Source: a virus. From it: a DNA stretch of 64,000 nucleotides. The translations under genes and the position numbers were made by a program. The DNA lies in IMG/VR virus record IMGVR_UViG_3300021185_003122, positions 16,260 through 80,259 of that record, one strand, 5' to 3'. This document shows, piece by piece, positions 1 to 6,855 of the stretch (positions are counted from its first letter, which is position 1; every line of letters begins with the position of its first letter). Below the pieces are notes generated by a model, which saw nothing but the letters and a program-made list of their open reading frames with translations, had not been told where the DNA came from and made no database searches.

Positions 1-696
1 GTTTACTCTTTTCCCTGTAGATGCTGCTGTTTTTTTAGCTTTAGGTGTAGAGCTTCCTCCGTTTCTTTTCCACATATCGTATTCAACTTTAGAGGCTAAG
101 AAGTCTGCACTGTGGAGTACTGATATGATAGATGTTTTTTGCCTAGACGTTTCAACATGACTGAAGAAGTAAGCTTCGTTTGCTTTATCAAATACTCCAT
201 CATGACATCTTATAGCTAAAAATTCTTTTTGACTAACCTTGATACCGAATTTCTGTAAAATAAATAAAGAACGGTCTGGGATTAACATAAAATCTAAATC
301 TGGATTAAATGTATACATCTCTGATAGCTTATCTTGTCTCCATTTATCAGTCTGAGGTATATAGTTTGGTTGTTCACCGTCTCCGAGTTTACCTAGATCG
401 TGAAATAATGCGGCAAATACAAGCTCTTCTACGGTGTAATCTATTGTTCCACCCATCTCTTGATATAACCTAGATTGTTTTACCGCATATTCCACTACTC
501 TATTGACATGATCGACATAACCTCCTGCAAAAGCACTATGATACCAAGACTTACCACTAGCAGGAGCCATTACGTAAATTTCTTCCATATGAGACATCAT
601 ATCTTTAATGGAATCTTTACGGTCACCTATGTAAGTGTCCACAATCTTAAGATGTTTTTCGTAGTTTTTTTGTATTTGTTCTGCCGATAATGACAT
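1..696 (-). CDS. HD-domain phosphohydrolase, 3' end cut by window edge
   Basis: The frame stays open from an ATG at 696 to the left edge (232 codons), so the C-terminus is missing. The HD metal-binding signature is visible: a histidine in GGYVDHVNRVVEYA, the His-Asp pair in FHDLGKLGD, and a later RCHDG plus HSADFLASKV, which together resemble the ligands of HD-superfamily phosphohydrolases. Members cleave nucleotides or other phosphate esters; phage versions are often nucleotidases, but the substrate cannot be read here. The C-terminal part visible becomes Lys/Ala/Ser-rich. No promoter of the main class was found in the very AT-rich 119 bases upstream. Confidence 0.85.
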   Translation of the reverse strand, partial: MSLSAEQIQKNYEKHLKIVDTYIGDRKDSIKDMMSHMEEIYVMAPASGKSWYHSAFAGGYVDHVNRVVEYAVKQSRLYQEMGGTIDYTVEELVFAALFHDLGKLGDGEQPNYIPQTDKWRQDKLSEMYTFNPDLDFMLIPDRSLFILQKFGIKVSQKEFLAIRCHDGVFDKANEAYFFSHVETSRQKTSIISVLHSADFLASKVEYDMWKRNGGSSTPKAKKTAASTGKRVN

Positions 697-815
697 ATTA
701 GATTAATTTTATAGTTTATATTATATACTTTTATATTTATCTATATATATTTATATACTTATATATATATTTTTAATATATAAATTAAGATAATGATTTT
801 TTTTCAAAGAATCAA

Positions 816-1415
816 CTATTCTACAATAAATTTTGCAAAAATCTCTCTTCCTTTAGTTTCCATACCTGCTTCCCACCAAACTGTAGCTTTAATTTGTATA
901 GTATCACCTTTCATTTCGGGAGGAAATGGTCCTAAAATACGTTTTCCTGATACTCTTGCTTCGGAATACTTAGATAAAAGAATTCTATCTGACTGAACTA
1001 TAGGAAGTTCATCATTTTGAAACTCCCATGTAGTGTCTGTATCAAAAGTAGCTTGGACGACCGGGGATCCATTGTACCAATAGTCTTCGTTAGTAGTAGC
1101 AGCATCAACCAGTATACTAAACCTAGGGTAATACTGTCCGTTCCAATTTAAACTAACATGGTAAAAGCCATTTTCATCTTGTTTTTGTGAAAATACTAAA
1201 GAAGCACTACAATCTCCCGAATAACAAGTAGGAGCAGTAGTAAATTCTTCCTTAGAACAAGAAGTAAGCATAAATGATATAAGAAGTAGTAAAAGAAAGA
1301 ACAAACTAACATTAGTTACCTCACCATCTTCTTTATATGCTCTAAAAATACTGATAGTTACTAGAACTACTGGGAAAAATATCGCAAAAGCGAGTAAAAA
1401 GTGTAATAAATACAT
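816..1415 (-). CDS. Membrane-anchored or lipoprotein, unknown function
   Basis: The 199-residue product begins with a membrane segment (about 3-25), then a second hydrophobic stretch (about 36-50) that ends in a lipobox-like MLTSC with Cys53 followed by SKEE. The rest is a beta-rich exported domain with several Trp and Tyr residues. The promoter at 1436-1464 sits just before ATG 1415 and supports the long start with two hydrophobic segments; an alternative start near residue 37 (TTG) would give a conventional lipoprotein. The domain is not one I recognise. A surface or envelope role is inferred from topology only. Confidence 0.75.
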   Translation of the reverse strand: MYLLHFLLAFAIFFPVVLVTISIFRAYKEDGEVTNVSLFFLLLLLISFMLTSCSKEEFTTAPTCYSGDCSASLVFSQKQDENGFYHVSLNWNGQYYPRFSILVDAATTNEDYWYNGSPVVQATFDTDTTWEFQNDELPIVQSDRILLSKYSEARVSGKRILGPFPPEMKGDTIQIKATVWWEAGMETKGREIFAKFIVE

Positions 1416-1435
1416 AACCTTAATTTTTATACTTA

Positions 1436-1464
1436 AATATAAGAAAAATAACTCAGTCAGGCAA
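1436..1464 (-). promoter_or_regulatory. Class 1 promoter (TTG-N20-TATATT)
   Basis: On the minus strand AGTTG is followed by exactly 20 nt and TATATTTA, then a short A-rich leader ending AAGGTTATG at 1415. It matches the Bacteroidota -33/-7 pattern and serves the gene at 816-1415. Confidence 0.75.
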
Positions 1465-1469
1465 CTATT

Positions 1470-1910
1470 TTAGTACCTTTCTTCGTTTATTTTTTGTACA
1501 GCAGCAATAGCTTGAGTAGGATGCATGTAAAACCCCTCTCTATTCTTACTTACTCTAAATTCTTTAAGGTATTCATGAGTTTTTTTCTCTAAATCATGTG
1601 CTTCGGTACATTCTACTGACCATTCTAGGTTCCATTTTTCAATTACACCTGTAGCAGAGTTAATTTCCTTAATCCTCTGCTGTGGAGACGTAGTAGTAAA
1701 ACCTATTTTAACTATTCCTGGCATAGATGGGTTAGTAAGTACGTAAACAAACTCTCCCCAAGTAGAAGAATATTCATCTAAACGTTCATTCATACCATTT
1801 AACCTCCATTGACAGTCATCTGCCATGGTAAGGTTACCTCTTTCAAGATAAACCTCTTTTCTTGTTCGCATTTCTGCTATTTCTGCCTTTAGCTCCGATA
1901 TTAGACTCAT
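1470..1910 (-). CDS. GIY-YIG-type (T5orf172-like) nuclease domain protein
   Basis: The N-terminal 45 residues form a charged helix or coiled coil. Residues about 50-146 look like the T5orf172/MUG113 branch of the GIY-YIG nuclease superfamily: YVLTNPSMPGIVKIGFT carries the split Y...(I/V)KIG core, followed by R in QQRIKEIN, the AHDLEKKTHEYLKEFR helix with the Glu, and an NREGFYMH segment. Proteins of this family are widespread in phages; DNA cleavage is expected for the fold, but the target is unknown. It has its own promoter at 1932-1960 and a short leader ending AAGGTTATG. Confidence 0.85.
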   Translation of the reverse strand: MSLISELKAEIAEMRTRKEVYLERGNLTMADDCQWRLNGMNERLDEYSSTWGEFVYVLTNPSMPGIVKIGFTTTSPQQRIKEINSATGVIEKWNLEWSVECTEAHDLEKKTHEYLKEFRVSKNREGFYMHPTQAIAAVQKINEERY

Positions 1911-1931
1911 AACCTTAATTTTTATACTATA

Positions 1932-1960
1932 AATATACGAATAATATCTCGGGGAGGCAA
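1932..1960 (-). promoter_or_regulatory. Class 1 promoter (TTG-N20-TATATT)
   Basis: TTG, 20 nt, then TATATTTATAG on the minus strand, directly before the gene starting at 1910. Confidence 0.7.
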
Positions 1961-1975
1961 AGGTTTTTTATTAAA

Positions 1976-2016
1976 AGCGTTAGCTCGCCGCGCGAAACGC
2001 GCAAGCAGCACCGCGA
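1976..2016 (-). other. GC-rich hairpin after the 2022-2453 gene, possible terminator
   Basis: In a very AT-rich setting this stretch is strongly GC-rich and contains GCGCG-TTT-CGCGC and a wider GCGTT...AACGC pairing followed by TTTTAAT on the minus strand. It lies immediately downstream of the 2022-2453 gene, so a terminator or a structured 3' end is plausible. It resembles in composition, but not clearly in sequence, the GC-rich elements near 5470 and 60740. Confidence 0.4.
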
Positions 2017-2021
2017 TTTTA

Positions 2022-2453
2022 CTATATAATAGTCTTAAAACTTCTTTTAGAAAGTAAATCTATGTATCTCTTTATAACAGCACACTTCTCATACTCTTCA
2101 AGTTTCTCATAATAGACTCTTAAGTGATCTAAACAGTAATCAACATCCTTCCTATCGAAAGACTCTCCTACCTTGTATATACTATCGAAGTTTGTAGAAT
2201 TAATTCGTGTTAGATAAGAGTATAGCTTATTGTAGTATTTGTACTTAGTAAGGTTTCTTATCTTCTTATAGGGACCTGGATACTGCTTTAGGTACATCAT
2301 ATCCATCATCTGGTAGTTCTCTATGCCTCTGAGTACCATACCCATAAGAACAAAAGGGTTATTGAGGGCATCCTCCATGCCGTGTTCCTTGTAGACTTGC
2401 TCGTCACCTTGCTCAAATATACTAAATAGAGTATTAGGGTCTATTGATTGCAT
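2022..2453 (-). CDS. Hypothetical phage protein with UVR-like helical segment
   Basis: This 143-residue soluble protein is not a family I can name. Its C-terminal part (VYYEKLEEYEKCAVIKRYID) resembles the UVR helical hairpin of UvrB/UvrC-type proteins, in which a Y/F-x3-E-(E/D)-Y/F-E-x-A/C pattern is typical. The N-terminal half is Met- and Tyr-rich and probably helical. It is divergent from the plus-strand island. A CTATTTAT motif lies 5 nt before the ATG and no class 1 promoter is seen. Function unknown. Confidence 0.7.
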   Translation of the reverse strand: MQSIDPNTLFSIFEQGDEQVYKEHGMEDALNNPFVLMGMVLRGIENYQMMDMMYLKQYPGPYKKIRNLTKYKYYNKLYSYLTRINSTNFDSIYKVGESFDRKDVDYCLDHLRVYYEKLEEYEKCAVIKRYIDLLSKRSFKTII

Positions 2454-2457
2454 GATA

Positions 2458-2466
2458 ATAAATAGG
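2458..2466 (-). promoter_or_regulatory. CTATTTAT motif (class 2, possible late promoter)
   Basis: CCTATTTAT on the minus strand, 4 nt from the ATG at 2453. One of eight intergenic copies in the window. Confidence 0.4.
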
Positions 2467-2513
2467 TGTTTCTATATAGCGAAATTTTTTCTCGGAAATT
2501 TTCCCGGTATTTC

Positions 2514-2542
2514 TTGTCTATTATACGAAAAGTTCTTATATT
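2514..2542 (+). promoter_or_regulatory. Class 1 promoter on the plus strand
   Basis: TTG at 2514-2516, a 20-nt gap ending in GTTCT, then TATATTA at 2537. Spacing and the GTTCTTATATT core are the same as in the minus-strand promoters. The box ends 8 nt before ATG 2551, so any leader is very short. It drives the only plus-strand genes. Confidence 0.7.
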
Positions 2543-2550
2543 ATTAATAT

Positions 2551-2712
2551 ATGATAAAGTTAGACGTAAACATAGGGGATACAATCCTAATGGGTAAGTT
2601 TAAAAATAAACGAGTTAAAATAAAAACTATAGAGTACGATGAGTTTGGTATGCCTCTCATCAATGGCAAACCTGGTTGTACTTTTAGAATGGTTCCTAAT
2701 CCAAGAAAATGA
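2551..2712 (+). CDS. Small conserved phage-type protein, 53 aa
   Basis: The 53-codon frame reads MIKLDVNIGDTILMGKFKNK, then a VKIKTIEYDEFGMPLING stretch and ends FRMVPNPRK. The GDTIL-GKFKNK-V-K-I...G-P-ING pattern looks like a small beta-barrel protein that I associate with many marine phages, function unknown. The stop overlaps the next start as ATGA (2709-2712), which indicates translational coupling. It is first in a three-gene plus-strand operon behind the promoter at 2514-2542. Confidence 0.75.
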   Translation: MIKLDVNIGDTILMGKFKNKRVKIKTIEYDEFGMPLINGKPGCTFRMVPNPRK

Positions 2713-2897
2713 GTCAAAGTTTTATTATTAGTGCTACTGTATTTGTTATCATAATGGTGATCTTCCACATCGTTAAAGATATCTTTCTCTCTACTTACCT
2801 TAGCTCTAGTATGCGCACCAGAGTTAACAGAAGGTGGCTTATAAGTACGGCAATAGGTTTAGTTATACTATATCTTGTATACGGTACTAACTACTAA
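2709..2897 (+). CDS. Small two-segment membrane protein
   Basis: The 62-residue product has two predicted transmembrane helices (about 4-24 and 43-58) separated by a basic loop with RTRVNRR. It starts inside the stop of the preceding gene (ATGA) and ends three bases before the lipoprotein gene. No recognised family. A membrane role alongside the downstream lipoprotein, for example in altering the host envelope, is inference. Confidence 0.65.
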   Translation: MSQSFIISATVFVIIMVIFHIVKDIFLSTYLSSSMRTRVNRRWLISTAIGLVILYLVYGTNY

Positions 2898-2900
2898 TAT

Positions 2901-3134
2901 ATGAAGAAGCTAATAGAATATATCTTTATAGGTCTTCTTATTATGTTATTTATCTTTGCAGCCTCATGTACTGATGATAATCTAATATGTTCTAAAGGAG
3001 AAGTAAATAATGGTGTTGTATGTGCAGAGATATATCAACCTATAAGAGCACCCGATGGTACTATATACTCTAATTCATGCTATGCAGAAGCAGATGGATG
3101 GGATAATAGCTGTTTAATATTAATCAATATATAA
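2901..3134 (+). CDS. Kazal-like lipoprotein
   Basis: The product is 77 residues. A signal segment (about 9-22) ends at a lipobox-like FAASC with Cys23. The mature part holds CSKGEVNNGVVCAEIYQP followed by APDGTIYSNSCYAEADGW and a final Cys. This matches the Kazal-type protease-inhibitor pattern (C-x-Y-x-P-(V/I)-...-DG-x-(T/I)-Y-x-N-x-C-x-A) seen in Bacteroidota lipoproteins, although the usual P-V-C-G cysteine position reads P-I-R-A, so one disulfide may be missing. It could inhibit a periplasmic or extracellular protease or act in superinfection exclusion; both are inferences. Confidence 0.7.
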   Translation: MKKLIEYIFIGLLIMLFIFAASCTDDNLICSKGEVNNGVVCAEIYQPIRAPDGTIYSNSCYAEADGWDNSCLILINI

Positions 3135-3171
3135 ATATATACATATATATAACCTATATCACTAAAAATCA

Positions 3172-3345
3172 TAAGCTAGAGGAAAATGAGACAAGCTCAC
3201 CCGAGCTCCTTACGAGCCCTTTAGGGAACAATACCGGCACTGTTATATCAATGTGACGTCAATATTACAGCAACCGGCTATCATCCCAGACGGAAGTATG
3301 AAAACCGTCCTATGTTTTTTTCTGGTGAGGTAGGAAAGGAATTAT
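3172..3345 (+). ncRNA. Candidate structured RNA downstream of the Kazal gene
   Basis: A GC-richer block stands out between AT-rich flanks. Visible pairings on the plus strand are: an outer stem CTCACC (3196-3201) with GGTGAG (3324-3329); GCTC (3205-3208) with GAGC (3214-3217); CCC-TTTA-GGG near 3217-3226; a long arm CCGG (3234) ... CCGG (3274) containing CTGTTATAT paired with ATATTACAG (8 of 9 pairs); and GACGG (3289) with CCGTC (3305), followed by seven T. No open frame of useful length covers it. It does not match tRNA, tmRNA or a hammerhead core. The strand is assumed from the upstream plus-strand genes and the T run. Confidence 0.45.
3288..3321 (+). terminator. Possible terminator for the plus-strand operon
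   Basis: GACGG, an 11-nt loop, CCGTC, then a 5-nt spacer and seven T (3315-3321). The spacer is longer than ideal, so this may instead be one arm of the larger structure. Confidence 0.35.
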
Positions 3346-3392
3346 ATATAAATAAATTAATACCTATATATAATCCTCTCTCTATTATATTA

Positions 3393-3857
3393 TTATTTAA
3401 CCAACCACAATCTATTATTAATATTAATCTTTTCTTTAATTAACATACCACTTCTTCTACACCAATTTTCAAACCTATCATTATAATCATTTACATTCCA
3501 CCTTCCACTTCTAAAATTATATAACAAACCAAATAAATTATTATTATCAAACCTATTCATAAATTCACTTAATAATACCTTTTTATTATCACCAATATAT
3601 TTCTTTAATATATCTTTAAATAATATATCCATATTATTATTCCCATATACCTTTTTATTCTTCACAACAATTACATCATATTTCTTTCTATTCATATAAT
3701 TATAATCCACTTCAACACAACATATATCATTATAACCTTCTAATTCATAATAATCATTCCATTTAACATCTTTAAATTTAACAATATCATTTCTAACATT
3801 ATCAAATTCATAACCTTTTTCAACAAAATAATTTAATACTTTTTCAAATCTTTTCAT
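3393..3857 (-). CDS. Hypothetical protein in an extremely AT-rich, C-poor gene
   Basis: The 154-residue product is rich in Asn, Asp, Lys, Tyr and Val and carries no domain I recognise. The coding strand is nearly free of cytosine and uses A/T at almost every third position, unlike most neighbours. A class 1 promoter with an AGTTT element lies at 3896-3924, so it is probably expressed. It is likely related in origin to the next gene (3948-4364), which shares the composition. Function unknown; a recent transfer or a compositionally skewed gene family are the options. Confidence 0.65.
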   Translation of the reverse strand: MKRFEKVLNYFVEKGYEFDNVRNDIVKFKDVKWNDYYELEGYNDICCVEVDYNYMNRKKYDVIVVKNKKVYGNNNMDILFKDILKKYIGDNKKVLLSEFMNRFDNNNLFGLLYNFRSGRWNVNDYNDRFENWCRRSGMLIKEKININNRLWLVK

Positions 3858-3895
3858 ACTTTTTAATTTTAATTATTATTAATTTTTATACTATA

Positions 3896-3924
3896 AATAT
3901 ACAATTTTTATTTCAATTTACAAA
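3896..3924 (-). promoter_or_regulatory. Class 1 promoter, AGTTT variant
   Basis: AGTTT, 20 nt, TATATTTATAG on the minus strand, about 40 nt before the ATG at 3857. Confidence 0.6.
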
Positions 3925-3947
3925 CTTTTTTAACATTTATTTTTAAA

Positions 3948-4364
3948 TTATTTATCATTTAAATAAATTTCCAAACCATCCATTAAACATTCTTCTTTTC
4001 CACTTATCACAATTCCACCAAATTCTTCCCTATTCTCTCCACACTTAATAAAATTAATCAACAAACTATTCATTTTATTATATTCAATATACCATTCTTC
4101 ACTATCATCACTCATATTCATAACAACAATATTTCTATCATCATTTCTTTCATACCTTCCAAATTCATCAATAATATATTCATACCCTTCATCAATACAT
4201 TCATTTTTAAAATCATTATACCAAATATCAAATATCTTATCATTCAATACAACATCTTCAAAATCTTCTTCACATCTACTTCCAAAATATAATTTAATAT
4301 ATTTTCTTTCAACACCATTTTTTAAAACCTCATTTCTTAATAATTCATTTTTAATCATTTCCAT
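3948..4364 (-). CDS. Hypothetical acidic protein in a C-poor gene
   Basis: The 138-residue product is acidic, with many Glu, Asp and Asn residues, and shows no signal peptide, membrane helix or named motif. The segment GRYERNDDRNIVVMNMSDDSEE suggests a small alpha/beta fold, but nothing specific. Like its downstream neighbour it has almost no C on the coding strand. A variant class 1 promoter lies at 4417-4445, leaving a leader of about 50 nt. Function unknown. Confidence 0.65.
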   Translation of the reverse strand: MEMIKNELLRNEVLKNGVERKYIKLYFGSRCEEDFEDVVLNDKIFDIWYNDFKNECIDEGYEYIIDEFGRYERNDDRNIVVMNMSDDSEEWYIEYNKMNSLLINFIKCGENREEFGGIVISGKEECLMDGLEIYLNDK

Positions 4365-4416
4365 ACTTTTTAAATTTAAATTAATTAATATAATATTCCC
4401 TTTTTATATTTATATA

Positions 4417-4445
4417 AAGATAAGAAATAAAATTGTAACTACAAA
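4417..4445 (-). promoter_or_regulatory. Class 1 promoter, GTTT/TATCTT variant
   Basis: GTTT, 20 nt, TATCTTTATA on the minus strand, before the gene starting at 4364. Confidence 0.55.
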
Positions 4446-4649
4446 CATTTTATTAATATATTTGCTAATTTATAATCAATATAAATTAAAAATAAAGTTG
4501 GCTATATGAAATCTTATTCGTACATTTAGGTCATGATTTGTATTCAAAATTTAACTCTTAAATTATATAATAGTAGCTCTAAACCTACTATGGGAGTAAG
4601 ATGGGAAGGGAATACGAAATGCTTGATAGGCAGTTTCTTGATATACTGA
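4446..4649 (+). other. Intergenic stretch with a weak 38-codon plus-strand frame
   Basis: The space between the genes ending at 4650 and starting at 4364 holds one plus-strand frame from ATG 4533 to TGA 4649 (MICIQNLTLKLYNSSSKPTM...). It has no class 1 promoter at the right place, although TTG and TA-rich stretches occur upstream, and no recognisable motif. I see no other structure; treat the frame as unproven. Confidence 0.25.
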
Positions 4650-4961
4650 TTAAGCAGCCAAAGAGCCTGATTCCGGAAGGATAGAGGCATCCACTAAACT
4701 TAAAGTATAAGTAGTCTTCTGAGACATCATATCAAATGTATACAAAGAGAGGCTAGTACGTCCAACCTTATTGACGTTCATACCACTAATACCATTCCAG
4801 ACACTATAGGACATTTTATTCTTATAACCCTCATAAGCTGATACCTTATACTCTTTTCCGGCATATGATATCTTAATCATTTCACCGTCCTTAAGGCCAT
4901 ATATAGCTTTAATGATTGGAGCGGCTTTCTTAACTTTATCTGAATATTTTAACTTTCTCAT
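4650..4961 (-). CDS. Hypothetical protein, 103 aa
   Basis: A basic N-terminus (MRKLKYSDKVKKAAPIIKAI) is followed by a likely beta-rich domain with KDGEMIKISYAGKEYKVSAY and a Ser/Thr-rich tail ending ESGSLAA. No membrane segment or named motif. It is transcribed alone from a good class 1 promoter (4987-5015) with the leader ending AAGGGTTATG. Function unknown. Confidence 0.65.
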   Translation of the reverse strand: MRKLKYSDKVKKAAPIIKAIYGLKDGEMIKISYAGKEYKVSAYEGYKNKMSYSVWNGISGMNVNKVGRTSLSLYTFDMMSQKTTYTLSLVDASILPESGSLAA

Positions 4962-4986
4962 AACCCTTATTTTTTAAATATACCTT

Positions 4987-5015
4987 AATATACGAACTAT
5001 TATCCGTACTTCCAA
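4987..5015 (-). promoter_or_regulatory. Class 1 promoter (TTG-N20-TATATT)
   Basis: AGTTG, 20 nt ending GTTCG, TATATTAAGG on the minus strand, before the gene starting at 4961. Close to the consensus at every position. Confidence 0.8.
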
Positions 5016-5139
5016 CTGTTTAAGGGGTTATTTTAGGGGTCTATATAGAAAAAAAATAATAGTGACACACACAAACCTATCTCATTCTATCGATAATCCA
5101 TACACCTATCATACCTCATTCTACACATTAATCGGTATT

Positions 5140-5448
5140 TCATTGCTCGCTCGTTGCTCGTTTATTGCTCGTAATAGACGTTAGTTCATCAAAATAGAGG
5201 TTAGGATGGATCTTTAGGCCGTCCAATTGGTACTCTCTTATAATAAACATCTCTCTATCAATATCATCTTTTATATGTATAGAGGTGTTGTCAAAATCAT
5301 TCTCTTTAGCAGATACCTTCTCTACTAATTCCAGAATCCCAATACCTAATACCAGCAATATTAAAATAATAATCGACACTACAGCAATTTGATATGAAGT
5401 ACGGATGGAAGGACGATCATAATAAGGATGGTTGTTATTTTCTTTCAT
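5140..5448 (-). CDS. Small single-pass membrane protein
   Basis: The 102-residue product has a polar, His/Asn-rich N-terminus, one strong transmembrane helix (about 21-44), and a charged soluble tail with ISAKENDFDNT-type acidic stretches. The last codons are made of CGAGCAA repeats (encoding KRATSEQ), so the C-terminus may be drifting. No class 1 promoter lies upstream; instead the GC-rich element at 5464-5510 precedes it. Function unknown. Confidence 0.6.
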   Translation of the reverse strand: MKENNNHPYYDRPSIRTSYQIAVVSIIILILLVLGIGILELVEKVSAKENDFDNTSIHIKDDIDREMFIIREYQLDGLKIHPNLYFDELTSITSNKRATSEQ

Positions 5449-5463
5449 AAACTTTTGTTAAAT

Positions 5464-5510
5464 TCGCGCGTGACGACTTCGTCAAGAGAGAGAAAGGCGC
5501 ACCCAACTCT
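5464..5510 (-). repeat. GC-rich structured repeat, copy A
   Basis: The minus strand reads GACGAAGTCGTCACGCGC, which matches GACGAAGTCGCCACGCGC at about 60735-60755 in 17 of 18 bases. The core TGACGAAGTCGTCA is self-complementary, and flanking GCGC blocks can close an outer stem. It lies between the 5528-6037 gene and the 5140-5448 gene. Confidence 0.5.
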
Positions 5511-5527
5511 CCCCCTCCTCCTTTATC

Positions 5528-6037
5528 CTATTCAAATAAGCTCAATTGACCAAACTTATTCTCTTTCTCTATCAATTCATAAGCAGCCTGCACTTTAGTA
5601 GTTGGTTTGAATCCATTAGCTCTCCAATCAAATACCTCTCCATCTTTAACAGTTAAAGCATGATTAGCTATCATTACCATATAAGTACCAGTCAAATGAG
5701 AACTAATAAAACTCTTAAGCGTCTTTTTTCTGAAGATCACTTCTCCGTGCAACTTATATCTATTCTTTATCTCTCCTTTTCCTAACACTCTTACAGCAAA
5801 CTCTTTTCCTTCTAATTCAATTCCGGAAGTTTCAGCCATTAACATTTGAGAAACAATATTCATATTATTAGTTCCTCTTTTATTTTCTCTACCAAAAAAA
5901 TCTTTACAGAATTTATGAGCAGTTCTATAAGTAATATCAGCAGCAGATGCAACCGACCTTACAACACAATCATTTTTTTCATTTTTAGCTAAATCCGAAT
6001 CGAAAGAAGCATACTTTTTATTAACAGTTAAATACAT
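5528..6037 (-). CDS. Cysteine-peptidase-like (papain/C39 fold) phage protein
   Basis: The 169-residue protein carries NDCVVRSVA (Cys24) near the start, and later GTYMVMIANHALTVKDGEVFDW with His126 and Asp137. This Cys ... His ... Asp order and spacing, with Asn-Asp just before the Cys and a G-x-Y-hydrophobic strand before the His, is typical of small papain-like or C39-like peptidase domains found in phages. Between them is a helical region. Proteolysis is inferred from the motif. Own class 1 promoter at 6064-6092. Confidence 0.65.
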   Translation of the reverse strand: MYLTVNKKYASFDSDLAKNEKNDCVVRSVASAADITYRTAHKFCKDFFGRENKRGTNNMNIVSQMLMAETSGIELEGKEFAVRVLGKGEIKNRYKLHGEVIFRKKTLKSFISSHLTGTYMVMIANHALTVKDGEVFDWRANGFKPTTKVQAAYELIEKENKFGQLSLFE

Positions 6038-6063
6038 ATCTTTTTATTTTTTTATTATACCTT

Positions 6064-6092
6064 AATATACGAACTTTATATCAAACCGCCAA
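6064..6092 (-). promoter_or_regulatory. Class 1 promoter (TTG-N20-TATATT)
   Basis: AGTTG, 20 nt ending GTTCG, TATATTAAGGTATAA on the minus strand; it is the best match to the consensus. It drives the gene starting at 6037. Confidence 0.8.
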
Positions 6093-6488
6093 CTGTTCCA
6101 CTAACTTTTTTCCGTAATTATTTAAATTAGTTTTCTTATCCAGAAAGTACTTAACTTCATCCCAACCATTCTCTAGCGTTCTTAAGGAGAAATATTTAGA
6201 GTTAGGTTTAGTAGGTTGCTCTAACCAGTCAATAGGATAAGGAATATACTTATCAGATTCCCAAAACTTAATCCGTTTCATCTTACCATCATCAGATGGA
6301 GTATTATGAGATAAGAATTGATCTACATTCCAGTCTACTAATGCTTCAAAATCTGCTTCCGGATCTCCAATATCATTCCAATCAAACAATACTGAATCTA
6401 TTAACACATCTACATCATACTCATTTACATCCGCTTCATTCCTTACGAATGCTTTTACAATATAATCTTTTACATAACTTCTATCCAT
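6081..6488 (-). CDS. Hypothetical acidic protein, 135 aa
   Basis: I place the start at ATG 6488, one base after the stop of the upstream gene, because the longer version (from 6524) would overlap it and adds only a Met/Asn-rich stretch. The product is acidic, with VLFDWNDIGDPEADFEALVDWN in the middle, which recalls the upstream neighbours (both contain E/D-x-D-W-N-V-D patterns). No named domain. Probably co-transcribed with 6490-6801. Confidence 0.6.
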   Translation of the reverse strand: MDRSYVKDYIVKAFVRNEADVNEYDVDVLIDSVLFDWNDIGDPEADFEALVDWNVDQFLSHNTPSDDGKMKRIKFWESDKYIPYPIDWLEQPTKPNSKYFSLRTLENGWDEVKYFLDKKTNLNNYGKKLVEQLAV

Positions 6489-6489
6489 A

Positions 6490-6801
6490 TTATTCTTCAT
6501 ATAATTCATTACCGTTAACATCAAAATGATAACTATATCCTCCTTGCGAATCTCTAATATCTAATTTACAAGCAACATTCTCAAACGGAACATTCTTATC
6601 ATCCTCTATACTAAAGAAAGATTCATCTACATTCCAATCTCCTTCTTCATACTCTTTCCTTATCATATCATTATCATACAATCCAATAATCATTCCTCCA
6701 TCAGCATATTCAAACTCATCATGCATTCTGAATTTCAAATCACCAATACTAATACTTTCAATTCTTTCTTTACTACTTTTTTCTACAACAACATTTTTCA
6801 T
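6490..6801 (-). CDS. Hypothetical protein, 103 aa
   Basis: A small soluble alpha/beta protein with a segment KEYEEGDWNVDESFF that echoes EALVDWNVDQF in the next gene, suggesting common ancestry. It ends YSYHFDVNGNELYEE. No signal, membrane or catalytic motif. Driven by the promoter at 6826-6854. Function unknown. Confidence 0.65.
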   Translation of the reverse strand: MKNVVVEKSSKERIESISIGDLKFRMHDEFEYADGGMIIGLYDNDMIRKEYEEGDWNVDESFFSIEDDKNVPFENVACKLDIRDSQGGYSYHFDVNGNELYEE

Positions 6802-6825
6802 ATCTTTTATCTTTTTATTTACCTA

Positions 6826-6854
6826 AATATACGATTTTTATTTCGACTTACAAA
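6826..6854 (-). promoter_or_regulatory. Class 1 promoter, AGTTT variant
   Basis: AGTTT, 20 nt ending ATCG, TATATTTAGG on the minus strand, before the gene starting at 6801. Confidence 0.7.
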
Positions 6855-6855
6855 C

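Noticed and set aside
3172-3345. Hammerhead ribozyme, tRNA or tmRNA in the structured region
   Set aside because: No CUGANGA/GAAA core, no cloverleaf with TTCRA, and no tRNA-like 3' end could be found.
4533-4649. Plus-strand frame of 38 codons as a gene
   Set aside because: No promoter of either class, no coupling and no recognisable motif; kept only as a note.
5145-5175. CGAGCAA repeats as iterons or an attachment site
   Set aside because: Only three or four imperfect copies, all in the 3' end of a coding region, and no partner copy.
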